From DASWJZ01 sp050728815 (GTDB lineage Bacteria > Pseudomonadota > Alphaproteobacteria > Rhizobiales > Afifellaceae), in contig JBOHKB010000048.1 in NCBI GenBank assembly GCA_050728815.1, forward strand, positions 1-6,445: a stretch of DNA of 6,445 nucleotides, written 5' to 3'. The position numbers and the translations under genes were made by a program. The notes beneath the pieces are model-generated. The model had not been told where the DNA came from, did not search any database, and saw only the letters and a program-made list of their open reading frames with translations. Positions 1 through 6,445 of the stretch are shown here, one piece after another. Positions within the stretch are counted from its first letter, which is position 1. Each line of letters starts with the position of its first letter.

Positions 1-1
1 T

Positions 2-286
2 TTCTTCGCCGCGCACGGGATCGCGCTCTATCGCGTGGTCGAAAGCATCGGCGCGACCGAAGGCGCGCCCGCCGCCGGCGCCGCCGACATTATCGTCGAC
101 ATCACTGAGACCGGCGGAACCCTCGCCGCCAATCATCTGAAAGTGCTCGACGACGGAGTGATCCTGCGTTCGGAGGCGGAGCTTGCCCGCTCGCGCACGG
201 CAGAGTGGGACGCGAACACGGAGCGCGCCTCTGCGCGTCTCACGTCCGCGCTTGAGAGCGCCGTCGTCGCGGTCAAGACAGGTTGA
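2..286 (+). CDS. hisG: ATP phosphoribosyltransferase HisG, C-terminal part (5' end outside window)
   Basis: This is the last 94 codons of an open frame that enters from the left edge and ends at TGA 284-286. HisG condenses ATP with PRPP to give phosphoribosyl-ATP, the first and feedback-regulated step of histidine biosynthesis in the cytoplasm. The visible segment reads FFAAHGIALYRVVESIGATE, then APAAGAADIIVDITETGGTL and a LKVLDDGVILRSEAEL stretch. These match the family's late catalytic-domain signature: the GxADxIVDIxxTGxTL block that contacts the PRPP phosphate, followed by the L.V..DG.IL.S strand. The protein stops about 30 residues after that strand, with no room for the roughly 75-residue ACT-like regulatory domain of long-form HisG. 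It is therefore a short-form enzyme, which in known systems works with HisZ; no hisZ is visible here, but it could lie to the left. The GTG at 35 is internal and not the start. The identification rests on recalled family motifs and is strong. Confidence 0.9.
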   Translation, partial: FFAAHGIALYRVVESIGATEGAPAAGAADIIVDITETGGTLAANHLKVLDDGVILRSEAELARSRTAEWDANTERASARLTSALESAVVAVKTG

Positions 287-340
287 TTTTCGTTGCCAGA
301 TAACACGATCGATCAACCAAGAATTATTTGATTGCCGGAT

Positions 341-369
341 TTGCTGAAAATTTGAAGCCTAAGCTTAAT
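341..369 (+). promoter_or_regulatory. Candidate sigma70-like promoter for the calcium-loop protein gene
   Basis: In the gap after hisG, TTGCTG (341-346) and CTTAAT (364-369) are separated by exactly 17 bases, in a stretch clearly richer in A+T than the neighbouring genes. The match to TTGACA/TATAAT is only partial. If used, it would leave a leader of about 110 bases before the ATG at 485. The rest of the 287-484 gap shows no gene and no convincing factor-independent terminator for hisG, so readthrough from hisG cannot be excluded. Confidence 0.25.
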
Positions 370-484
370 CCGCCGCTTTCCTCGATGAGGATCGCAAAGA
401 AACCCCGATTGTCCATACCGAGTTACGATTAGCAAAAGTTGAGCGCCCAGCGCTTGACTTCATCTCTAGACATGGAGGGCTGCG

Positions 485-1348
485 ATGAGAATGCGAAGGA
501 TCGCGATACTGACCGGCGCGCTTGCCGCGCTTGCTCTGCCGGCGGCGCCCGCGACGGCGCTGGACCTGAACGTCGGCGGCATCGGAGTGAGCATCGGCAA
601 TGGTGGCGGCGGCAATGGCGGTGGTAGTGGGAGCGGCAGCGCGAACATTTCCGCCAGCATTGGCGCCGGCGGCGGCGGTGGTGGCGCCAACACGGCGAAC
701 GCAAACGCCAACATCAATCTCGGCACTGGGTCGGGTGGCTCAGGCCTGAAGGCGACGGTCGACTTGAACGGCGACGGTGTGGTCAATTTCAACGATGACG
801 CGCTGCTCGCCGCCCTCGACATAAACGGCGACGGCGTTCTCAACATCCTCGATGATGTGAACGGCGACGGCGTCATTTCCGAACTCGATCTCGGCGAGGC
901 CGACGCCTCGGCGCTGATCCAGCTCGGCGGCGGCGACGGAACCGAGGCGGAAGCGGAAATCAACCTCGGCCTGTCGAGCGGCGTCGTGCCCGACGCTGCG
1001 GGCGAGATTGATATCGTCTTCGGTGCGGGCGCCGGGGGCGGCAGCATCGGCCTCGGCGCTGGCGGCAACGAAGTCGGCGCTGATGCTGAATTGGGTGTGG
1101 ATCTCGCCGGGCTCGATGTGGACCTCGACGGATTGCTCGGCGGCCTCATCGGCGGGTTGGCGGGCGGCGGCGAAGGCGGCGGCACTCCCGGCACGATCCC
1201 GCCCGACGACATTGCACAGGCCGTGCTCACGCTCGACGACGACGAGCGCGCGGCGCTCAGGGTGAACTGCCGGACCATCCTCGCCAACCCCGGCGCCTAC
1301 ACCGCCGGCGCGGTGGCCATCTGCAAGATCGCGGTGGCGAGCCTCTGA
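485..1348 (+). CDS. Secreted glycine/aspartate-rich protein with three dockerin/EF-hand-like calcium loops
   Basis: I do not recognise a named family for this 287-residue protein. The start is supported by GGAGG at 474-478, six bases before the ATG. Residues 1-25 are a classical signal peptide: MRMRR, a hydrophobic Ala/Leu core, then a cut after PATA. The mature protein begins with a Gly/Ser/Asn low-complexity region (about 31-88). Three calcium-binding loops follow at 93-104, 112-123 and 124-135. Each has the D-x-N-G-D-G-x-V/L/I core and a terminal Asp, as in dockerin or EF-hand loops; the third has Ser instead of Asn at position 9. The second and third loops abut without a linker. Residues 145-210 are acidic and Gly-rich, and 216-229 form a glycine-zipper-like GLLGGLIGGLAGGG. 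The last 50 residues look like a small folded domain with Cys262 and Cys280, which could form a disulfide once exported. The gene stands alone and converges on groEL. An extracellular or surface calcium-stabilised role is inference. No cohesin or cellulosomal partner is visible, so I do not call it a true dockerin. Confidence 0.75.
   Translation: MRMRRIAILTGALAALALPAAPATALDLNVGGIGVSIGNGGGGNGGGSGSGSANISASIGAGGGGGGANTANANANINLGTGSGGSGLKATVDLNGDGVVNFNDDALLAALDINGDGVLNILDDVNGDGVISELDLGEADASALIQLGGGDGTEAEAEINLGLSSGVVPDAAGEIDIVFGAGAGGGSIGLGAGGNEVGADAELGVDLAGLDVDLDGLLGGLIGGLAGGGEGGGTPGTIPPDDIAQAVLTLDDDERAALRVNCRTILANPGAYTAGAVAICKIAVASL
761..889 (+). repeat. Three in-frame calcium-loop repeats
   Basis: Three copies encode a 12-residue loop at 761-796, 818-853 and 854-889. 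They share the DNA core AACGGCGACGG, coding Asn-Gly-Asp-Gly. The first two copies are 57 bases apart start to start; the second and third are 36 bases apart and directly adjacent. Conservation of Asp at positions 1, 5 and 12 and of Gly at position 6 points to selection for metal binding rather than only low-complexity slippage. Confidence 0.75.
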
Positions 1349-1382
1349 TCTCGGACTGCTGACCAAGCCGGCTTCCAAAGAG

Positions 1383-1418
1383 GAACGGGGCCCATGAGGG
1401 CCCCCGTTCGTTTCTTCC
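1383..1418. terminator. Probable bidirectional terminator between convergent genes
   Basis: GAACGGGGCCC (1383-1393) pairs with GGGCCCCCGTTC (1398-1409) to give an 11-bp GC-rich stem with one bulged C and an ATGA loop. On the + strand it is followed by TTTCTTCC (1411-1418), a pyrimidine-rich tail. On the - strand the exit sequence is CTCTTTGG, a weaker U tract. It lies 34 bases after the + strand gene's stop and 23 bases beyond the groEL stop, which fits a shared terminator. Efficiency on the groEL side is less certain. Confidence 0.75.
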
Positions 1419-1432
1419 GATGCAGCCGGACC

Positions 1433-3073
<1,641 letters not shown>

Positions 3074-3118
3074 TTTTTGTTGTTCCTCTTGTTCAGGATG
3101 GGGTTGGGTGCGCGCGGC

Positions 3119-3436
3119 TCAGGCGGCCTTCCTCTTGGCGGCCGTCGTCTGCTGGATCACGCCCATGATGTCGGACTCCTTCATGATGAGGAGTTCCTCG
3201 CCGTCGAGCTTGACCTCGGTGCCCGACCATTTGCCGAACAGGATGCGGTCGCCGGTCTTGACGTCGAGCGGCTGGATCTTGCCGGCCTCGTCACGGGCGC
3301 CGGGTCCGACGGCGATCACTTCGCCCTCCTGCGGCTTCTCCTTGGCGGTGTCCGGGATGATGATGCCGCCCTTGGTCTTCTCTTCGGATTCCAGGCGGCG
3401 AACGACGACACGATCGTGAAGTGGACGGAAATGCAT
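3119..3436 (-). CDS. groES: 10-kDa co-chaperonin GroES
   Basis: This 105-residue co-chaperonin forms the heptameric lid that closes the GroEL cavity. It starts MHFRPLHDRVVVRRLE. The mobile loop that docks on GroEL covers roughly residues 17-33, with the hydrophobic contact GGIII at 23-27. It continues with GEVIAVGPG, the long loop and GDRILFGKWSGTEV, and closes with the family's LIMKESDIMGVI strand. A tail of about 11 residues, QQTTAAKRKAA, extends past the usual end; short Lys/Ala tails occur in some rhizobial-type GroES proteins. The frame is open upstream to 3496, but I chose the ATG at 3434-3436. It gives the family's N-terminus and has a purine-rich GAGAGAGGGA (3441-3450, - strand) six to seven bases before it, and a longer start would lie inside the CIRCE operator. 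It is the first gene of the groESL operon. Confidence 0.98.
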   Translation of the reverse strand: MHFRPLHDRVVVRRLESEEKTKGGIIIPDTAKEKPQEGEVIAVGPGARDEAGKIQPLDVKTGDRILFGKWSGTEVKLDGEELLIMKESDIMGVIQQTTAAKRKAA

Positions 3437-3489
3437 GGGTTCCCTCTCTCGTCCCAAATGCTGGGCAAAGCCCTGTTGAATGCCGGGTG

Positions 3490-3516
3490 TTAGCACTCAC
3501 TCCAGGCGAGTGCTAA
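3490..3516. promoter_or_regulatory. CIRCE operator (HrcA binding site)
   Basis: TTAGCACTC at 3490-3498 and GAGTGCTAA at 3508-3516 form a perfect 9-base inverted repeat around a 9-base spacer. This is exactly the CIRCE consensus. HrcA binds it and represses chaperonin genes; in known systems HrcA needs GroEL for activity, so unfolded protein relieves repression. It lies 54 bases upstream of the groES start codon and just downstream of the predicted -10 box, so it should fall at the 5' end of the transcript. No hrcA gene is in the window. Confidence 0.97.
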
Positions 3517-3528
3517 CAGGCGAGCGAG

Positions 3529-3557
3529 GACATAGGAAGACGAGTTCGGGTTGTCAA
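3529..3557 (-). promoter_or_regulatory. groESL sigma70-type promoter
   Basis: On the - strand a perfect -35 box, TTGACA (3557-3552), is followed after 17 bases by TATGTC (3534-3529). The -10 box is imperfect, but spacing and position are right: transcription would begin near 3521-3523, immediately before CIRCE, so bound HrcA would block initiation or early elongation. I see no clear RpoH-type promoter beside it. The predicted leader to the groES ATG is about 85 bases. Confidence 0.75.
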
Positions 3558-3592
3558 CGACGGAATCGGCCGGCCGGCAGGGCGATCCAGCC

Positions 3593-3627
3593 GAGCCCCC
3601 CCGGGCCCGCCCCGGTTTCGGGGGGCG
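3593..3627. other. GC-rich inverted repeats in the gap between the exported-protein gene and groESL
   Basis: CGCCCC (3608-3613) pairs with GGGGCG (3622-3627) around an 8-base loop. A competing, longer-range pairing links the C run at 3596-3602 with the G run at 3620-3625. The element lies 8 bases after the stop codon of the upstream - strand gene, where a terminator would be expected. There is no T run on either side, so intrinsic termination is uncertain. It may instead aid 3'-end stability or factor-dependent termination. Confidence 0.35.
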
Positions 3628-3635
3628 ACCGCCGG

Positions 3636-4217
3636 CTACTGGGCGACCGGAAGGGCGATGCCGAATGCGACCCCGAAACTGCCGCTCTTATCGGAATTCT
3701 GGTCATGGACGGTGAAGACCGCCCTGTAGGCGCCCGGCCGGAGGTAGGGCACGACGAAGGTGAGCGCCATATAGAATTCGCGCTTCCCGGCCCCGCTCGG
3801 CGCGGAGAGGGAAAAGACGTCCTTGGTGTCGCTCAGCACCTCTCCGGTGGCGTTCTCGATCGCGAGATCGGCGGTAAATCCGATCGACGCGGCGCCTTCG
3901 GCCGAGCCGTAGCCGAAGCCAACCGGCTCGACATAGACGGTCAGCTTCTCGTCCGGCCGGTAGGTCGGGTCGGAGCGCTCCTGGTAGACGCCGAAGCCGC
4001 TCGCGGAATCGACCACCGCGACCGTGCGGAAGCCGAGCGGACCGCCAGTCCAGATCGCGTCCACCGCCTCGGCGAGGGCGTCGAGGGCTTCAACGATCTT
4101 GCCTTCGGCTTGCAGCGCCTCGGCGCGCGCCGCGGCGTCGGCGACCGGGCCGGCGGAGGCGAACGACGAGAAGGACAGGACAAGCAGGATCGTGACGCCC
4201 AAGCTCTTGCAATGCAT
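3636..4217 (-). CDS. Small exported protein of unknown function, beta-rich
   Basis: This 193-residue protein has a clear export signal: MHCKSLG, a hydrophobic stretch, and a cut predicted after SFASA (residue 22). The lone Cys3 precedes the hydrophobic core and is not a lipobox. Residues 24-57 are Ala/Glu-rich and helical, resembling a single helical hairpin. Residues 60-193 alternate polar and hydrophobic residues as in a beta-sandwich, with LTVYVEPVGFGYG (92-104), LRPGAYRAVFTVHDQNSDKS (159-178) and FGVAFGIALPV (181-191). The pattern suggests a secreted Ig-like or C2-like fold, but I cannot name the family and see no catalytic motif. The start is backed by GGAGG (4230-4226, - strand), eight bases upstream. 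The gene follows the M16 pair on the same strand after a 93-base gap, so co-transcription is possible but not shown. A periplasmic role linked to the M16 proteins is only a guess from position. Confidence 0.75.
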   Translation of the reverse strand: MHCKSLGVTILLVLSFSSFASAGPVADAAARAEALQAEGKIVEALDALAEAVDAIWTGGPLGFRTVAVVDSASGFGVYQERSDPTYRPDEKLTVYVEPVGFGYGSAEGAASIGFTADLAIENATGEVLSDTKDVFSLSAPSGAGKREFYMALTFVVPYLRPGAYRAVFTVHDQNSDKSGSFGVAFGIALPVAQ

Positions 4218-4310
4218 GACGGACCCCTCCAGGCACCGATGACTTGCCGCCCGCCATCGTGAGCAGAAGCGGGGCCGAGCGCAAGCCCGTGCGCGGATTT
4301 CGAGACTGCC

Positions 4311-5627
4311 TCAGGTCTCGCCTGGGCCCACGGTCACGACCGACAGCTTTTCGCTCCACAGACGTTTCGCCACGCGCCGCACGTCGTCGAGTGTCACCGC
4401 ACGGATCAGCTTGTTCCGCCGATCGACATAGTCGATGCCGAGGTTATCGAGCTTAAAGCCGAGCAGATTCCGCGCGATCTTCTGCGACGAATCGAAACGG
4501 AGCGCGAAGTTGCCGACGAGGTAGTCCTTCGCGGCGGCGAGCTCCGCCTCGGTCGGCCCCTCGGCGCCGAAGCGGGCGACTTCGCCGAGCATGATATCGA
4601 CCGCCGCGTCGGCGTTTGCCGCGTCGACCGATGTCGCCGCGACGAAGGCGCCGGCATAGTCGTATGGTATCAGGCTCGTGCCCACCGAGTAGGCGAGGCC
4701 CCGATCCTCCCGGATGGCCTTGTAGAGTCGTGAGGAGAACGTCCCGCCGCCGAGGATCTGGTCGGCGACGTAGGCGGCGATGAAGTCGGGGTCGTCGCGC
4801 TTCAATCCCGGCCCACCAATCCGCACGGTCGTCTGCGGGATGCTGAGGACGGCATGTTTTGTCGCCCCGAGGGCGGGGGCCGTCTCGCTGATGGGACTGA
4901 GGGCGGCATGCTCGGGCAGCGCGCCGAAGATGTGCCCGAGCGCCGCCGCCGTCCTCTCCGCGTCGATAGCGCCGACGATCACGACGTGGAGATTGTCGCG
5001 CGCCAAGGCGCGGGCGTGGAAAGCTTTCACGTCCTCGGCCGTGATCGTCGCGACGCTATCAGGCGTCCCTTCCTTCGGTCGGCCATAGGGGTGGTTGCCG
5101 AACATCGTGGCGGCCCAGAGCTTGCTCGCCATGTCGTTCGGATCCGATTCCTCACGCCGGAGACTGGCGATCACCTGGCCGCGGATGCGCGCCACGGGCT
5201 CAACGTCGAAGCGCGGCTCGGTGACGGCGACGCGAAACAGCTCGAAGGCTTCGTCTAGATTGGTGGTGAGCGTCCTGAGGTTTCCGTAGACCGCGTCGGT
5301 GCTGGCGTCGAAGTTGAGCGTGATGCTGAGGTCTTCCAGCCTCGCCTGGAAGGCGCGCGAATCGAGTTGACCCGCCCCCTCGTCGAGGAGCCCCGCCATC
5401 AGGTTGGCAAGGCCGGGCTTGTCCGCAGGGTCTTGTGCCGCGCCGCCGCGGAAGGCGACGTTCATTGCGACGATCGGGACGGTGTAGTCTTCCACCAGCC
5501 AGGCCGTCAGGCCGGCCGGGCCGGTGACTTCTCGGATGCTTGCAGCCCGCGCCGGCAGCGCGACGAGTGCGACGGTCATGAGGGCTCCCAAGAGTGCGGC
5601 AATACGGAAAGGGGCGAAGCGACGCAT
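4311..5627 (-). CDS. M16-family peptidase-like protein, exported, lacking the HxxEH zinc motif
   Basis: This 438-residue protein belongs to the M16 (pitrilysin/processing-peptidase-like) family, whose members bind zinc through HxxEH and cleave peptides in a two-domain chamber. The start at 5627 is chosen because its ATG overlaps the upstream stop by one base (TGATG), and because a signal peptide follows at once: MRRFAPFRI, a hydrophobic core, and PARA with a cut near residue 28. The N-terminal M16 domain includes FRGGAAQDPADKPGLANL. Where active enzymes have HxxEH, this one has Asn75-Leu-Met-Ala-Gly79, so zinc and the general base are lost. The C-terminal domain keeps ILGGGTFSSRLYKAIREDRG and LAYSVG; Arg306 and Tyr313 have the seven-residue spacing of the substrate-binding Arg/Tyr pair known in insulin-degrading enzyme. 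This fits the non-catalytic partner of a heterodimeric M16 protease, as in alpha/beta processing peptidase or the Sphingomonas SPH2681/SPH2682 pair. The role in the periplasm and the substrates are unknown. Confidence 0.9.
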   Translation of the reverse strand: MRRFAPFRIAALLGALMTVALVALPARAASIREVTGPAGLTAWLVEDYTVPIVAMNVAFRGGAAQDPADKPGLANLMAGLLDEGAGQLDSRAFQARLEDLSITLNFDASTDAVYGNLRTLTTNLDEAFELFRVAVTEPRFDVEPVARIRGQVIASLRREESDPNDMASKLWAATMFGNHPYGRPKEGTPDSVATITAEDVKAFHARALARDNLHVVIVGAIDAERTAAALGHIFGALPEHAALSPISETAPALGATKHAVLSIPQTTVRIGGPGLKRDDPDFIAAYVADQILGGGTFSSRLYKAIREDRGLAYSVGTSLIPYDYAGAFVAATSVDAANADAAVDIMLGEVARFGAEGPTEAELAAAKDYLVGNFALRFDSSQKIARNLLGFKLDNLGIDYVDRRNKLIRAVTLDDVRRVAKRLWSEKLSVVTVGPGET

Positions 5628-6445
5628 CAGCTGCGCTCTGCCGCGAGCGGCTCCAGATAGCCGGTCGCCGCCGCTTCCGGGCGCAGATACTTCTGCGCGG
5701 CGGCCCGCACGTCCTCCGCGGTCACCGCATTTACGCGCGCCGGCCAAGTCTGCACGTCGGCGAGGCTCTGTCCGTCGGCGAGCGACTGACCGACAATGTT
5801 GGCGAGCCGCACCTGGTTGTCGAGCGAGTAGATGGCCTGCGCGACGGCTGAACGCTTGGCGCGCTCCAGCTCCTCCTCGGTTACGCCGTCCCGCCTGAGT
5901 TCCTCGATGACCTCGTCCATGCGCTTCTCCAGACGGGCGAGGTCAACGCCGGGCTTCGGCATGCCGTAGATGGCGAAGCGTGAGCTGTCGAGACCGCTGG
6001 CGCGGTAGTAGGCGCCGGCATAGGTCGCCGCGCCATCGGCGCGCACGAGGTGATCGTAGAGGCGGCTGGTCGCTCCGCCTCCGAGAATCTCCGCGAGGAG
6101 GTGAAGCGCCTCGGCCTCGCCGGGAGCGGCGGTGACGGCCGACGGGACGAAATAGATGCGCTGCAGCTGCGGCTCGTTCACTTTCTGGTCGCGCACAGTG
6201 ACGGTCCGAGGCCCGGTCGCCGGCGGCTCGGTCGGGCGCGGCGCGCGCGCCCGGTCCGGGCGATCGGCGATGCTGCCATAGGTTTCCGCGGCAAGCCTCC
6301 GCACTTCCTCCGGCGTCACGTCGCCTGCGACGACGAGGATGGCGTTGCTCGGCGTGTAGTAGCGCCGATAGAAGTCGAGCGCTGTCCGGCGGTCGAGCGC
6401 CTTGATCTCATGGTTCCAGCCGATGATCGGCCGTCCGTACGGATG
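5627..6445 (-). CDS. M16-family zinc peptidase, C-terminal 272 residues (5' end outside window)
   Basis: The frame runs in from the right edge and ends with TGA 5629-5627. The visible part opens HPYGRPIIGWNHEI, the family's conserved block late in the first M16 domain, then FYRRYYTPSNAILVVAGDVT. The second (inactive-type, M16_C) domain follows, with LLAEILGGGATSRLYDHLVR. An Arg and a Tyr with seven-residue spacing (RADGAATY) match the Arg/Tyr pair seen in the downstream paralogue. The HxxEH motif and the third zinc ligand would lie about 100 or more residues before the visible part, so catalytic competence cannot be judged. In comparable tandem pairs the first gene is the active subunit, which I infer here. 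Its stop overlaps the next gene's start, pointing to translational coupling and roughly equal amounts of both proteins. The GTG near 6319 is an internal codon, since homology continues upstream to the window edge. Confidence 0.9.
   Translation of the reverse strand, partial: HPYGRPIIGWNHEIKALDRRTALDFYRRYYTPSNAILVVAGDVTPEEVRRLAAETYGSIADRPDRARAPRPTEPPATGPRTVTVRDQKVNEPQLQRIYFVPSAVTAAPGEAEALHLLAEILGGGATSRLYDHLVRADGAATYAGAYYRASGLDSSRFAIYGMPKPGVDLARLEKRMDEVIEELRRDGVTEEELERAKRSAVAQAIYSLDNQVRLANIVGQSLADGQSLADVQTWPARVNAVTAEDVRAAAQKYLRPEAAATGYLEPLAAERS

Noticed and set aside
281..318. GGTTGAT...ATCAACC inverted repeat at the hisG stop as a terminator
   Set aside because: The stem is 7 bp with a 24-base loop, is not GC-rich and has no following T run.
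645..725. Gly/Asn/Ala-rich stretch as an RTX-type calcium repeat
   Set aside because: The GGxGxDxUx nonapeptide pattern is absent; the glycines are not phased with Asp.
466..1287. A 273-codon open frame on the - strand opposite the calcium-loop gene
   Set aside because: Its Pro/Ser/Ala-rich translation is what the Gly/Asp-rich sense gene gives in reverse. The sense strand has a good ribosome binding site, a signal peptide and conserved loop motifs.
3437..3496. A longer GroES with 20 extra N-terminal residues
   Set aside because: The extension lies between and within CIRCE and the leader, does not match any GroES N-terminus, and the internal ATG has its own purine-rich binding site.
4256..4284. 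TTGCGC-N17-CACGAT on the - strand as a promoter for the exported-protein gene
   Set aside because: Spacing is ideal but each box matches the consensus at only about half its positions, which is expected often by chance in GC-rich DNA.
4301..4320. CGAGAC...GTCTCG hairpin over the stop codon of the downstream M16 gene
   Set aside because: The 6-bp stem has an 8-base loop and is followed by AAAT rather than a T run on the - strand. It could be chance at this length, so termination is not claimed.
5628..5747. A 40-residue N-terminal extension of the downstream M16 protein
   Set aside because: It overlaps the conserved C-terminus of the upstream M16 gene and would bury the signal peptide. The overlapping TGATG start explains the data better.

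Overview
The window looks like chromosomal DNA from an alphaproteobacterium, probably of the order Hyphomicrobiales (Rhizobiales). The evidence is high GC content, a short-form HisG with a typical alphaproteobacterial C-terminus, a groES-groEL operon controlled by a perfect CIRCE operator, a GroES with a lysine/alanine-rich tail, and a tandem pair of M16 peptidase genes of the kind common in this class. The order is inferred from protein resemblance recalled without a database search; the class is more secure.

Layout from left to right: (1) the 3' end of hisG (+), cut by the window edge. (2) A 198-base gap that is richer in A+T than its surroundings and may hold a promoter. (3) A + strand gene for a secreted, glycine- and aspartate-rich protein with three dockerin/EF-hand-like calcium loops and a C-terminal segment with two cysteines. 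(4) A GC-rich hairpin between this gene and the convergent groEL, probably a terminator serving both strands. (5) groEL and groES on the - strand, transcribed from a sigma70-like promoter with CIRCE just downstream of the expected transcription start. (6) A - strand gene for a small exported protein of unknown function, preceded by a good ribosome binding site. (7) Two M16-family zinc-peptidase-like genes on the - strand with a one-base stop/start overlap. The downstream one has a signal peptide and has lost the HxxEH zinc motif. The upstream one is cut by the right edge before its motif region.

Functionally, the window joins ordinary housekeeping genes (histidine biosynthesis, chaperonin) to an envelope-protein cluster: two M16 proteins that probably form a heterodimer, plus an unknown exported protein. 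HrcA presumably represses groESL through CIRCE and releases it when unfolded protein occupies the chaperonin. I found no tRNA, rRNA, CRISPR array, insertion sequence, phage gene or other sign of a mobile island, and nothing I would call a new multi-gene system. The least explained items are the calcium-loop glycine-rich protein and the small exported protein beside the M16 pair.
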